DNA from: JADCRZ01 sp965200945
Lineage (GTDB): Bacteria; Bacteroidota; Bacteroidia; Chitinophagales; Chitinophagaceae
Length of the DNA: 64,000 nt
Reading direction: 5' to 3'
Assembly (NCBI GenBank): GCA_965200945.1
Contig: OZ241749.1
Span: 3,286,001 to 3,350,000 of the forward strand
The notes under the pieces were generated by a model. It was not told where the DNA came from. It searched no databases and saw nothing but the letters and a program-made list of their open reading frames with translations. This document shows positions 1 to 8,691 of the stretch, piece by piece. Position 1 is the stretch's first letter, and the number at the start of each line of letters is the position of its first letter. A program made the translations under genes and the position numbers.

Positions 1-80
1 CGTGCTGAATAATTTCTATAATTGTCAGCAATCCCATTATTCTTTCAGGTATGGAAATGCACTTCAGTAAACCCAGAATC

Positions 81-3000
81 ATGAAAAAAAATTACCTCTC
101 CGTGGTAACAAAGGCGTTGCCCGTTTTTCTGCTGACAATGATCAGCACACATGTTCTTCGTGCCCAGGCACCCACTTCTTTAACCTATCCTACTCCAAAC
201 GTTTTTATTGCCAATGTGTCCAGCGTTTACCTGTCACCGTCAGTGGCGGGAAATGTGGCCAGTTACGGCATCACTCCGGCCCTGCCCGCAGGGCTTTCGC
301 TTAATACGAACACCGGCGTGATCTCGGGTGTACCAACGGCTGCCAGCGCCTCAACCGTGTACACCATAACTGCAACCGGTGGCAATCCCTCCGGGTCAAC
401 GGCAACCACGGTCAACATACAGGTCACGAACAATTATTTCAACAATTCATACAGCAATGTCAACTTTGGCGGAACAGGGGTAACCATCTCTGCCAAGGTT
501 GGGTCGGGTACCGCCGTTGGCGACATCGTCGTGTACCAGAATGTGGCTACCCTCAGCGGCCAGCCGATCGATGCGGTCATTAAAACAACCTCCCTCTCGA
601 ACGGCACCTTCACCACCTATGATAATACCGTTGCCTCAGGCAGCGGCTATTCAAACAATGAGGAAAGGTTTTTTTCTCCTCAGTTCAATTTCAGCGGCGC
701 CGGCAGCGCCGGTTTCGACTTTCAGTTTATCCTGGGCGGAACTTATGTAAGCGCCAGCAACATCGGTACGCCCATCGTGCTGCAGAACGTACAGATCAAT
801 ACCTACGACATCGATGGCAACGGCTCGGCCAACTCGAACCAGTACAATGAGTTTGGCGGATTTTCTTCCAGCGACCTTGGTAATCCGACCCGCATACTAA
901 CCAGTTACAATACCATTACAAACCTCACCCGCTTTGCATCCAACTCAAGCAGCAACTCGACGGTGGTTACCGCAGACTCTACGCGGGCAAGGGTTACTTA
1001 CGGAAACATGAGCAAGTTCAGCATCGTAATGGGAGCAGGCGCTTCCGGAGCCTGTTATTTTTTCCTTGATTTCGGCGCAGGCCCTACCTTTTCTACGGCT
1101 GTGTCTACCCCTGCACCAACCATCGACCTCAACACCTCCCTTACAGGTGTGAACAACAGCGGCACGAACGCGGCCACGTCGACCCTTCCTTTCACCGCTT
1201 CCGGGCAGACAAGCATCAGTACCACACCTACGACGCTCAATGAGCTGGATGTCCGTTTTGCAACCAGTTCCATCCTCAACGGCGCTTCCGAGCAACTCCT
1301 GATAAGCGGAGCCACTTCGGGCGGCACCATACCGCTGAATTTTGCAAATGGCGCCAACGTCACCAACATCGTACTGGGCGGCATCACCTATAAAGTAACG
1401 GCCACGGCAAGCAACGACACGAGCATGCTGGCCTTCACCAACAACACAGGCGGCAACCTCACCCCGGCCCAGTTTGAGGCCCTGCTCGATGCATTCTCAT
1501 ACAATAACGTCTCCTCTACTCCTACTTCCGGCAACCGCAACTTTACCGTTAACGTAAGCAATACAGCCTTCAGAAGTCCTGACGCCATCTTTACCGCAGC
1601 GCTGAACTACGTAACAGTTGCCGGAAAGGTATACCGCGATATCAACGGCCTGACCGATAACCTCGTGAACGCCAGTGGCGCGCAGTTCGCCGCCAACCTG
1701 GTATACCTGGTACGTGTGAACCCGGCGAATAACCAGGTGATCGATTCAAGGGCGGTAGCGGCAGACGGATCATACAGCTTCGGCACTGTAGCCACTGGAA
1801 CTTATTTCCTGTATGTGAGCAATTCGGCGCCGGCTGCCGGCAGCCAGTTCACTGCGGCCACCTACCCCACCGGCGGCTATGTAAGCGTGGGAGAAAATTT
1901 CGGGTCGGGCACGGGCAGCGACCTGCTGACGGATGGAAAACTGATCGTTACGGTCGGTTCCAGCGGCGGCGGCAATGCCAACTTCGGAATCGAGATCCCC
2001 CCCGTTACTGCCAATACAACAATGGGTAACCAGTCGAACCCGGGAGGATATAATTATTTCACGATCCCTGCCGGCAATTTCAATGCAACAGACGCCGATG
2101 GCAGCATCGCCAGCATTACCATTACAGCTTTCCCCACAGGGGCCAATTACCTCCGGGTAGGCAACACCATCTATGCCAATCCATCAGGCGGTGTTTGTCC
2201 GCCCCTCACCACCTGTACCGCCTGGCCGGGAACCCTGAGCATTCCGTATAGCGGGGGCAATGCCACACAGGCCATTTCCGTGGACCCTTCTTCCGATGCG
2301 GCCTCTTCTGTCGCCATCTCCTTTACGGCAACAGACGATGCCGGACAGGTGAGCAACGGCGGCACACCCAGTACGCTCACCATTCCGTTTGTGGTCACCA
2401 ATTACGGATCCATCGCCGGCACCATCTTTACCGATTACAATGGCAACGGCGCAAAAGACGGCGCGGAAGCCAGCACGGCAGTTGCCAACACCGGCCAGAC
2501 GCTGTACCTGGTGCTGGTACAGAATACCAACACCTATGCAGGCGTGCCTACCGTCTTCAGCAGTACGCCCGTGAGCGCCAGCACCGGATATTCACTGACC
2601 GGCGTTCCTGCGGGCAGCAACTACGAGGTGCGGCTGCTGTCGCTGGCCTCGGCTCCTACGCCGGGTTCGGCCGCCGGTACGCTGACGCCTGCCCTTGCTA
2701 CCGGATGGACGGCTGTGAGCACGGCAAACGGCGCCACCATCGTTACCGGACTGAATACCGTTAATCCGGTCATTGCACTCAACGGCTTCTCCGGAACGCT
2801 GGGCAGCGTAAACATCGGTCTCGAGCGGCTGGCAACGGCAGATACAAAGAACTATACCGGCGTGAACGCAAACACTGACGGCGTTACTACCCGCGTGGCC
2901 ATCGCGAACACGAACAACAGTGCCGTGATCTATGTTCGTTCGCTGAATATGAGCGGCACGGCATCTACCGGCAGTACCCCCGGAACGCTGAGCGGCGTGG

Positions 3001-3905
3001 ATCCGGATGGCGGAACCGGCGGAGCTTCCGTGAATATCGGATCCGGTTCAACCGGGGTAAGCCTTGTGATCGACCCGGCAAGGTATACCAACACCGGCTC
3101 CACTGCTCCTGCCCCCACCATGCTCAGCTACAATGAAGTGCAGCTGCAGACCGGAGGTTGCAAGGGAGCCGATGCCGGCAAGCCAACCTGCAGCTACTAC
3201 AATTCAACCACAGGTTTCTGGGAGATCCCGAACTACGACGGCACCCTGCTGAAAGTACTCGGTACAGGCGGCACCCAGCAGATGGGCTTCTTCTACGCCT
3301 GGAAAGACGGCGCGGGCGCCACAGGCAGCTTCAGCAATTACAATGTGAGCTTTGTACAGTCGCTGCCGCTGAAACTGGTTTCTTTTGGGGCCAAAGAGAA
3401 CGGCAACAATACGGTAGACCTGCAGTGGAACACCGCCAACGAAACAAATTCGGACCGTTTCGAAGTGGAGCGTAGCCTGGACGGCGTCAACTTCAGCAGG
3501 GTAGGCACGGTGAAAGCGGCAGGTTCTGCTGCCCACAGCTACAGCTTTACCGACAGCGCTCCGGTCAAAGGCTACAATTACTATCGCCTGTCGATCTTCG
3601 ACCAGGATGGCACTGTAGTGTATTCATCCACACAGCTCGTCAAGATCGGTGCACTCACCGGCAAGCTCAGCGTAATGCCGAACCCGGTGAATAAATCGGC
3701 CGACCTCACCATCCGGTGGAATGCCGGCAATTCAGCCCGCGCCATGCTCACGGTCTTTGAAAGCACCGGCAAGCAGGTTTTCAAAGGCCGCCTGGATGGC
3801 TCCGGCAACGCCACGATCCCGGTTCACAACTGGCCTGCCGGCATGTATTACATCGTCACCGAAAACGGCGGACAAAAAGAATTCGCCCGGGTGCTGGTGA
3901 AGTAA
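81..3905 (+). CDS. Large secreted repeat protein with type IX secretion sorting domain
   Basis: A 1274-residue extracellular protein. An in-frame ATG lies 30 bases upstream, but the chosen start gives a clean signal peptide (MKKNYLS, hydrophobic stretch, cleavage near RAQA). A putative Ig/cadherin-like module follows at about residues 30-110 (LPAGLSLNTNTGVISGVP). The middle is Gly/Ser/Thr/Asn-rich beta-sheet sequence with two SdrD-B-like stretches, AGKVYRDINGLTDN and AGTIFTDYNGNGAKDGAE, typical of adhesin or surface-layer spacers. The last 80 residues or so form a type A sorting domain (VMPNPVNKSADL, then PAGMYYIV and a terminal KEFARVLVK), which in Bacteroidota directs T9SS export and cleavage. 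It stands alone and ends at a strong terminator. An adhesive or structural role is inference; no catalytic motif was recognised. Confidence 0.85.
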   Translation: MKKNYLSVVTKALPVFLLTMISTHVLRAQAPTSLTYPTPNVFIANVSSVYLSPSVAGNVASYGITPALPAGLSLNTNTGVISGVPTAASASTVYTITATGGNPSGSTATTVNIQVTNNYFNNSYSNVNFGGTGVTISAKVGSGTAVGDIVVYQNVATLSGQPIDAVIKTTSLSNGTFTTYDNTVASGSGYSNNEERFFSPQFNFSGAGSAGFDFQFILGGTYVSASNIGTPIVLQNVQINTYDIDGNGSANSNQYNEFGGFSSSDLGNPTRILTSYNTITNLTRFASNSSSNSTVVTADSTRARVTYGNMSKFSIVMGAGASGACYFFLDFGAGPTFSTAVSTPAPTIDLNTSLTGVNNSGTNAATSTLPFTASGQTSISTTPTTLNELDVRFATSSILNGASEQLLISGATSGGTIPLNFANGANVTNIVLGGITYKVTATASNDTSMLAFTNNTGGNLTPAQFEALLDAFSYNNVSSTPTSGNRNFTVNVSNTAFRSPDAIFTAALNYVTVAGKVYRDINGLTDNLVNASGAQFAANLVYLVRVNPANNQVIDSRAVAADGSYSFGTVATGTYFLYVSNSAPAAGSQFTAATYPTGGYVSVGENFGSGTGSDLLTDGKLIVTVGSSGGGNANFGIEIPPVTANTTMGNQSNPGGYNYFTIPAGNFNATDADGSIASITITAFPTGANYLRVGNTIYANPSGGVCPPLTTCTAWPGTLSIPYSGGNATQAISVDPSSDAASSVAISFTATDDAGQVSNGGTPSTLTIPFVVTNYGSIAGTIFTDYNGNGAKDGAEASTAVANTGQTLYLVLVQNTNTYAGVPTVFSSTPVSASTGYSLTGVPAGSNYEVRLLSLASAPTPGSAAGTLTPALATGWTAVSTANGATIVTGLNTVNPVIALNGFSGTLGSVNIGLERLATADTKNYTGVNANTDGVTTRVAIANTNNSAVIYVRSLNMSGTASTGSTPGTLSGVDPDGGTGGASVNIGSGSTGVSLVIDPARYTNTGSTAPAPTMLSYNEVQLQTGGCKGADAGKPTCSYYNSTTGFWEIPNYDGTLLKVLGTGGTQQMGFFYAWKDGAGATGSFSNYNVSFVQSLPLKLVSFGAKENGNNTVDLQWNTANETNSDRFEVERSLDGVNFSRVGTVKAAGSAAHSYSFTDSAPVKGYNYYRLSIFDQDGTVVYSSTQLVKIGALTGKLSVMPNPVNKSADLTIRWNAGNSARAMLTVFESTGKQVFKGRLDGSGNATIPVHNWPAGMYYIVTENGGQKEFARVLVK

Positions 3906-3917
3906 CCCGATCAGGTA

Positions 3918-3972
3918 CCCATATAAATAAAAGAGCCCGCAACCAGGTTGCGGGCTCTTTTATTTATATGGG
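3918..3972. terminator. Bidirectional terminator, 27-bp perfect stem
   Basis: A perfect inverted repeat has 27-base arms (3918-3944 and 3946-3972) around a single central base. The GC core GAGCCCGCAACC is flanked by A-rich sequence on the left and T-rich sequence on the right, so each strand carries a GC hairpin followed by a U tract. It lies 12 bases after the sorting-domain protein and 17 bases beyond the stop of the convergent iron-permease-like gene, so it can end both transcripts. Confidence 0.93.
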
Positions 3973-3989
3973 TGAATGTACTGGTAAAA

Positions 3990-4484
3990 CTACCTGGGCA
4001 CTTCCTTCAACCGGTCGGCGATCTCCTTTTCCATCTCTTTTTTCAGGTCGTGGAGTTCATGCGCTTCGTCGATAGAATGCGATTGCTGCAGGTTCTCTTC
4101 GTTCTTGGTGAATTCGCTCAGCTTGCCATAATATTTCTTGATCACTTTCAGTTCGTCTTCCGTCATGTTCTCCACGTTCACCAGCCGGTTGCTGGCGAAT
4201 TCATGCGCCGCCACCAGCTCGTTGAGCTTCAGCTGAATGGCCAGCGAATCCTTGTTCTGCGACTTCTGTATGAGGAACACCATCAGGAAGGTAATGATGG
4301 TTGTACCGGTATTGATGATGAGCTGCCAGTCTTCGGAATAATGAAAGATGGGTCCGCAGGCGGCCCACACCAGCACCACGCTGAACGCAATGATGATGGC
4401 GGGCGTGCTGCCCGTAGCTGTGGTCACCGTATTGGCCATCCTCTCAAAAAAATTCCTTTTTGATGCGGGCACTTCTGATTTCAT
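3990..4484 (-). CDS. Low-affinity iron permease family protein
   Basis: A 164-residue inner-membrane protein. The N-terminus (ERMANTVTTATGSTPAI) leads into two predicted membrane helices (about residues 27-45 and 55-72). The second holds the family's conserved NTGTTIITFLMVFLIQ segment. A long, charged, probably helical cytoplasmic tail follows (residues 75-164), rich in E, K and L. This pattern matches the bacterial low-affinity iron permease family (PF04120 type). Bacterial members are small and their transport activity is not well proven, so 'iron' is a family label only. The gene is monocistronic: it ends at the shared bidirectional terminator, and the next minus-strand gene upstream is the PAP2 phosphatase about 190 bases away. 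Confidence 0.82.
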   Translation of the reverse strand: MKSEVPASKRNFFERMANTVTTATGSTPAIIIAFSVVLVWAACGPIFHYSEDWQLIINTGTTIITFLMVFLIQKSQNKDSLAIQLKLNELVAAHEFASNRLVNVENMTEDELKVIKKYYGKLSEFTKNEENLQQSHSIDEAHELHDLKKEMEKEIADRLKEVPR

Positions 4485-4673
4485 ATAGTTATTTTTATTA
4501 GGGGTATGGGGCCAGAATACCTGGCTTTCCCAAAAAAGACTACCAATCTTATTCCATTTTTATGATCTGACTGTTAAACAGCGGCCGGGCTGGTTATATT
4601 GTTGTTAACAGGAGGGTGGGTACAGGCAGGAAGGGTGGCCGTTGTGCATGCGGGTAAGGTTTAACGGGAGCGA

Positions 4674-5279
4674 TCACTTCTCCGGCTTTATCAGCCGGCT
4701 TCTGAGCCAGTGGCTCAGATAGCTGCTTCCGATACCGAGCGCAGCGCCTGCCACGACTTCTGACGGGCGGTGACGGCCTTTATACATCCGGGAGTAGGCG
4801 ACCGACCCGGCCCACAGGTAAGCGGGCAGGGTAACATACCATTTCCGGTATTCAAAGCCCAGGGAAGCGGCCGTGGTGAATGCGAGGGCGGAATGGCCGG
4901 AAGGAAACGATTGGCCGTGAATAGGTGATGATACAAAGATGAGGGTGGGATATTTGTCGGCCGGACGGGCACGGTTAACCGCTGTTTTGATGCCTTCGGA
5001 AACAAGGGTGCTGATGCCGATGGCAGCCATCATCTCGTATGCGTTGTGCTGAAGTTTTTTGTCGCCCGAGAGCAGACCTGCGCCAAGCATACCCAGCGAA
5101 GCCGCCCCGGAAACCCAGTAGGCCGACTGGCTGGTCCTGTCCCAGTAACGGGAGTCCGGGTACCGCGGATTGATCTTTTCGAGGATGCGGATATCCAGGT
5201 TCTGCGCGCCTGCATGGATCGTCCAGGCGGCCAGTAAGAAAAGAAGTGTAGTGAGAAAAATCCGAAGGTGTCTCTGCAT
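4674..5279 (-). CDS. Phosphatase PAP2 family protein
   Basis: A 201-residue membrane-associated acid phosphatase-type protein with an N-terminal signal or anchor (MQRHLRIFLTTLLFLLAAW). An upstream ATG would add 14 residues before the signal and was not chosen. The three PAP2 signature blocks are visible: K-x6-RP (KTAVNRARP), the PSGH block (SFPSGHSALAF), and SR-x5-H (SRMYKGRH). In the third block the usual terminal Asp of SRxxxxxHxxxD is a Glu (RPSEVVAG), a conservative change. Typical substrates are lipid phosphates such as undecaprenyl pyrophosphate or phosphatidic acid; nothing here identifies the real one. The C-terminus is amphipathic and basic. Confidence 0.88.
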   Translation of the reverse strand: MQRHLRIFLTTLLFLLAAWTIHAGAQNLDIRILEKINPRYPDSRYWDRTSQSAYWVSGAASLGMLGAGLLSGDKKLQHNAYEMMAAIGISTLVSEGIKTAVNRARPADKYPTLIFVSSPIHGQSFPSGHSALAFTTAASLGFEYRKWYVTLPAYLWAGSVAYSRMYKGRHRPSEVVAGAALGIGSSYLSHWLRSRLIKPEK

Positions 5280-5443
5280 ACGGAAAGTATTGCGCCCCGG
5301 GCAAATATCCATTTTAACCATCAGATTCCTGACGGCTGCAGAAAGAAAATAATGAGATAGCGGGGTGGAAGTTTATGGTTCAGCTGCAAGCATATTTCCG
5401 GCGCCTTTAAACGTACGATCATACAAGGGTGTTGCGCCTCCGG

Positions 5444-5493
5444 CACATTGATCATCGCCGCCCGGGCGCGCCTGGACGGCGATGATCAATGTG
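5444..5493. repeat. Perfect 17-bp inverted repeat in intergenic region
   Basis: Arms CACATTGATCATCGCCG (5444-5460) and its exact reverse complement (5477-5493) enclose a 16-base GC-rich loop that itself contains GGCGCGCC. There is no U tract on either side, so it is not a standard intrinsic terminator. It lies 44 bases past the stop of the AhpD-like gene and about 165 bases ahead of the PAP2 start, on the same strand. It could be a transcript-stabilising or attenuating hairpin, or a protein-binding palindrome. Confidence 0.8.
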
Positions 5494-5536
5494 GTTGTAA
5501 AGCCAGCTCCAACCGGCTTCCGCTTATGTAACCTGG

Positions 5537-5977
5537 TCACTTCCCTACCGGCAGCTGCGTACTGATCGCGATCCGGTTCCAGCTGTTGATGAGCACGGCC
5601 GACATAATGCTCTGGGCGATCACTTCGGGGTGAAAGAAGCCCGAAGCCTGTTTGTAAGTTTCTTCCGATACACCTTTGTGGCTGATCAGCGTCACTTCTT
5701 CGGTGAGCGCGAGAATGGCTTTTTCTTCGGGCGTGAACAGGTCGGTTTCGCGCCAGGCGTTCAGCAAAAAGATGCGTTGCGGGGTCTCCCCGATCTTCAG
5801 CGCTTCTTTTGTGTGCATATCGAGACAGAACGCGCAGGCGTTGATCTGGGAAGCCCTTATTTTGATGAGCTCTTTCTGGATGGGTGCGATCTCTGCCTTG
5901 CTGACGGTGGCGGCCAGTGTGTACATGGCTTTCCAGGCTTCCGGAAAAGATTGCTGGATGTTTACTCTTTGTTCCAT
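5537..5977 (-). CDS. Carboxymuconolactone decarboxylase (AhpD-like) family protein
   Basis: A 146-residue cytoplasmic protein. The start at MEQRVNIQQS is preferred over one 11 codons upstream because it gives the normal family N-terminus. The AhpD-type active-site block is present: NACAFCLDMHTKEALKIGE, with Cys-x-x-Cys followed by a His three residues later. Family members reduce disulfides or peroxidase partners, or act as uncharacterised carboxymuconolactone decarboxylase-like enzymes. Lineages of this length are often seen beside stress regulators. Here the next gene upstream on the same strand is a Crp/Fnr-type regulator about 60 bases away, the likely controller or operon partner. A redox or antioxidant role is the best inference; the substrate is unknown. 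Confidence 0.88.
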   Translation of the reverse strand: MEQRVNIQQSFPEAWKAMYTLAATVSKAEIAPIQKELIKIRASQINACAFCLDMHTKEALKIGETPQRIFLLNAWRETDLFTPEEKAILALTEEVTLISHKGVSEETYKQASGFFHPEVIAQSIMSAVLINSWNRIAISTQLPVGK

Positions 5978-6036
5978 ATGTTTTATTTGATGGAGCAAAG
6001 CTATCATCACGCAGCGGCATAAGCGCTTAAACTGGT

Positions 6037-6612
6037 TTAAGAAAGCTTTTTGTTTCTGATCTCGCTGAGGTATTCAGGCGTAAAGCCCAGGTAAGAAGCC
6101 AGCAGATATTGCGGGATCCGCTGTACGAATCCGGGGAAGCTTTTAATGAAGTGGTGATAAAGTTCTTCCCTCGAAAAATCGTATAAGAACCTGATGCGCG
6201 ATTGGGCGGCGGCATGCGCCCGCTGGTGTATCAGCCGGAAATACCGCTCCATCTGCGGGAACTGCTGCAGCAGATCCTCCTGCTGCCGATACGTGATGGC
6301 CATCAGGTCCGACTTCTCTACGGCCTGTATCCAGAACCCTGACGGCGACCGGCTTTGAAAGGATTGATAATCGGAGAGCCACCAGTTCTCGATGGCAAAC
6401 TGGATGGTTTGCTCCACACCCTTATCATTCACAAAGAACATGCGGAGGCAGCCATTCGCCACGAAATAATTTGCTTCGCAAACCTTTCCTTCAGTCAGCA
6501 GGTTTTCCTTTTTCGCCACTTTCAGGGCATGGAAGTACGGGAGAACGGCCGCGTACAATTCTTCCGGCGGCGAGATGAGTTTTTTGATATGCTCCTTCAG
6601 CGGGTCAGACAT
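6037..6612 (-). CDS. Crp/Fnr family transcriptional regulator
   Basis: A 191-residue regulator. The N-terminal cyclic-nucleotide-binding-like jelly roll covers about residues 20-125 (LTEGKVCEANYFVANGCLRMF, then GVEQTIQFAIENWWL). A helical linker follows, and then a short C-terminal helix-turn-helix (IPQYLLASYLGFTPEYLSEIR). This is the compact Bacteroidota subgroup. It lacks the Cys cluster expected of an oxygen-sensing Fnr and the RxS phosphate-binding signature of a true cAMP receptor, so its ligand is unknown. It lies just upstream of the AhpD-like gene on the same strand. That pairing, common in this phylum, suggests the regulator controls its neighbour. The YncE-like gene begins upstream with an 18-base gap, so co-transcription is possible. 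Confidence 0.88.
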   Translation of the reverse strand: MSDPLKEHIKKLISPPEELYAAVLPYFHALKVAKKENLLTEGKVCEANYFVANGCLRMFFVNDKGVEQTIQFAIENWWLSDYQSFQSRSPSGFWIQAVEKSDLMAITYRQQEDLLQQFPQMERYFRLIHQRAHAAAQSRIRFLYDFSREELYHHFIKSFPGFVQRIPQYLLASYLGFTPEYLSEIRNKKLS

Positions 6613-6630
6613 ATATTGTGGTTGCGGTGG

Positions 6631-7755
6631 TTATTTGCCTGTGATACGGCCGATGCCGAACTGGTTGCCGGTGCGTACCACCTTGTTGCCGGCGAACTGA
6701 AGCTCCATCATTTTTTCGCTGGCCACGCTGTTGTTGTGCTCGTCCTGCAGCGTCAGCAGGATCTTCCTTGTTTTTACATCGATCACTTCGCCGCTGGAAG
6801 GGTAGGCATATTTACCGTCGATGGTGAAAGTGATCCAGCCGGGCATATCCTGGAGCGGTATGGTGGTCAGCTGCTGGTAAGGCTTTACCGCACTGAAAAT
6901 GTGCATGCGCATGTTGTGACCGTCGGCTACCCACAGTTCTTTTTCGTCGGGCGTGAGTCCGATGCCATGGCTCGGGTTGCCATGCCGGCGAACGGGTCCC
7001 ATCTCCCACCCTTCCACCAGCACGTGGTCGAGCACCTTGCCCGTTTTCAGGTCGCCCACTTCAAAACCGAGCAGGCTGTCGACGGTTACAAACACTTTGG
7101 TTTCCGCGCCGTTCACGGTAAATGGCCGGATGAAATTGGCAAAGGGGCCGGCCTTTTCCACGATGGTATTGGTCTTTGTATCGGCAACGAAGAGGAGCGG
7201 CGAACCTATATCGGCCATGTATACCCGATCTCCCGACAGGCCGTACAGTGTGTTGTGCGCCCGTTTCACCACGGGTATCTTCGTGATGATATTCCCCTGT
7301 TCACAGTCGACCACGTTCCAGAAATCTTTTTCCATGGAAGGCAGGTACATGGTCTTTCCATCGGGGGATATGGACATGCGGTCGCAGCCGCCTTCAAACG
7401 CCTTTTCCCACACGATCCTGTCGGTGGCCAGGTCTATGCGCTGCAGTCTTTCTATGGTGCTCACAAAGATGCTGTTGAGGGAGATGCTTACTGCGATGCC
7501 CTTTACGTTGGAGGGCTTTCCATCCGGATGAAAGCCGCGGAGCGGGATGCGTTTTACAAAACGGTGATTGTTTTTAATGTCGAACACAAGCAGTCCGTGT
7601 CCGCCATAGCCCAGATAATCGCGGATGCCGGGTGTGGCCACATAGAGGTAGTCTTTGGTAACCGATTGGGCAAGGGCGCCGGCAGGCGGCAAGAAAGTGA
7701 TGACCAAACCGAAAAGGCACAGGAAGATCAACCAGCAGGCAGAGGAAGATTTCAT
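6631..7755 (-). CDS. Secreted YncE-like beta-propeller protein
   Basis: A 374-residue exported protein with a signal peptide (hydrophobic residues 7-29, cleavage near GALAQS). The mature part is built from repeated beta-propeller blades of the YVTN/YncE type. Recurring short motifs are ISPDGKTMYLPS, GLTPDEKELWVADG, FTIDGKYAYPSSG and VIDVKTRKI, each followed by a strand giving a time- or value-like readout. About six to seven blades fit the length. Such proteins act as periplasmic binding or scaffold propellers, and some relatives bind quinohemes or DNA non-specifically. No catalytic residues were recognised. Its 3' end is 18 bases from the Crp/Fnr regulator, on the same strand. Confidence 0.8.
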   Translation of the reverse strand: MKSSSACWLIFLCLFGLVITFLPPAGALAQSVTKDYLYVATPGIRDYLGYGGHGLLVFDIKNNHRFVKRIPLRGFHPDGKPSNVKGIAVSISLNSIFVSTIERLQRIDLATDRIVWEKAFEGGCDRMSISPDGKTMYLPSMEKDFWNVVDCEQGNIITKIPVVKRAHNTLYGLSGDRVYMADIGSPLLFVADTKTNTIVEKAGPFANFIRPFTVNGAETKVFVTVDSLLGFEVGDLKTGKVLDHVLVEGWEMGPVRRHGNPSHGIGLTPDEKELWVADGHNMRMHIFSAVKPYQQLTTIPLQDMPGWITFTIDGKYAYPSSGEVIDVKTRKILLTLQDEHNNSVASEKMMELQFAGNKVVRTGNQFGIGRITGK

Positions 7756-7810
7756 GGTGACAAGTTTTCGACCACAAACTTAAGGAGCCAATGCGCCATT
7801 CCCCAAAATA

Positions 7811-7836
7811 AAAACACCCGGAGAAAACTCCGGGTG
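7811..7836 (-). terminator. Intrinsic terminator (minus strand)
   Basis: A 9-bp perfect stem (CACCCGGAG and CTCCGGGTG, 7815-7823 and 7828-7836) with an AAAA tetraloop. Read on the minus strand it is followed by TTTTTATTTT. It lies about 85 bases after the stop of the small secreted protein gene and ends that transcript before the YncE-like gene. Confidence 0.88.
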
Positions 7837-7919
7837 CCTGTTGTTGTGCTAAGGGAAATCTATCCTATTGATGATGGCCAGATCTTCAGTAGAGGGTTCA
7901 GGGGTTTGGGACGTATCGA

Positions 7920-8408
7920 TTATTGCTGGGTAGCGGTGTAAACTACAGAGAGTGTATAAGTACCTGCATCATAAGCGTAACCAGGGGTTGCATTGTAATC
8001 AACATTGAAAGAGTTGGTGCCTCTTGCGCCACTTGTGAGCGATGCAGCAGTGGTAGACAGTGCACTGAAAGAAGAACCGCTGTTGAGCTTTACACCAAGA
8101 ACCGAAGCAGGCATCTGGGTAGCTGGAGTAGCAGGACCGGAGAAGTTGGCAGCCGCCGCTTTCACCGTTACAGCCCAGGGGCGGTTCGATTTTACCTGGA
8201 AGGTAGAAGCGTTCGAGTTGGTAAGGCCACTGCCGTACTTGGTAACATCATCGAAGGTGAAGGAAGTACCGGTGGCAGAGGTGATGGAGATGTCGATGGC
8301 GTTGGTGAGGTTCAGGGTAACGGTCTGGCTGGCGGTGGAAGCAGACTGGGCGTTGGCGGCAGTGAAACCAGCGAGGAGGACAACGGCGAGGGTGAGAAGC
8401 TTTTTCAT
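7920..8408 (-). CDS. Small secreted beta-rich protein, unknown function
   Basis: A 162-residue protein with a clear signal peptide (MKKLLTLAVVLLAGFTAANAQ). The mature part is rich in Ser, Thr, Ala and Val with alternating hydrophobic residues (QTVTLNLTNAIDISI, TFQVKSNRPWAVTVKA, GTYTLSVVYTATQQ). It ends in a strand-like tail, as in immunoglobulin-like or pilus/spore-coat-U-like subunits. The block SNRPWAVTVKA resembles a motif seen in many short uncharacterised Bacteroidota exported proteins. It is a single-gene unit with its own terminator. The AA-rich leader and A/T-rich stretch before the ATG suggest efficient translation. A fimbrial or surface-coat role is only a guess. Confidence 0.75.
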   Translation of the reverse strand: MKKLLTLAVVLLAGFTAANAQSASTASQTVTLNLTNAIDISITSATGTSFTFDDVTKYGSGLTNSNASTFQVKSNRPWAVTVKAAAANFSGPATPATQMPASVLGVKLNSGSSFSALSTTAASLTSGARGTNSFNVDYNATPGYAYDAGTYTLSVVYTATQQ

Positions 8409-8564
8409 GATATTTTTTCTTTTTGTGTGTTTGTGTGTTGTGCCGATATAGATTCAACTGGAATGCCGGAAGTGTAAAGGATTGATAGTGAGCGGGGAGC
8501 GGGTTGGCACAGGCGTGGATCTTTCCCGGGATTGGAAGGACTGTCTGTAAAGGGGATTGGAGGG

Positions 8565-8682
8565 CATTTGTCTGGACCTGTATTTATGGAATTTTCCTGA
8601 TTGCCCTGATAATGCATGAACGTAATCCAAGTCGCTTTCAGGATAATCTTTTCAATCCCATAAATCCAGATTCAGACAAATG
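8565..8682. repeat. Imperfect 118-bp palindromic element, copy 1 (TGTCTGA termini)
   Basis: The 29-base arm at 8565-8593 and the reverse complement of 8654-8682 match at 25 of 29 positions. Both begin CATTTGTCTG and continue through TATTTATGG or GATTTATGG. Inner segments (GATTGCCCTGAT and GATTATCCTGAA) also pair, so the whole element is a long imperfect palindrome. It fills most of the gap upstream of the small secreted protein gene and ends 10 bases from the stop of the CBM9-like gene. Related elements occur at 20105-20214 and 54311-54397. Confidence 0.75.
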
Positions 8683-8691
8683 CAGCCCCCT

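Noticed and set aside
6355..7941. A 528-codon plus-strand open frame over the YncE-like and Crp/Fnr genes
   Set aside because: Both antisense genes are well supported, and this frame crosses their boundary without any recognisable domain.
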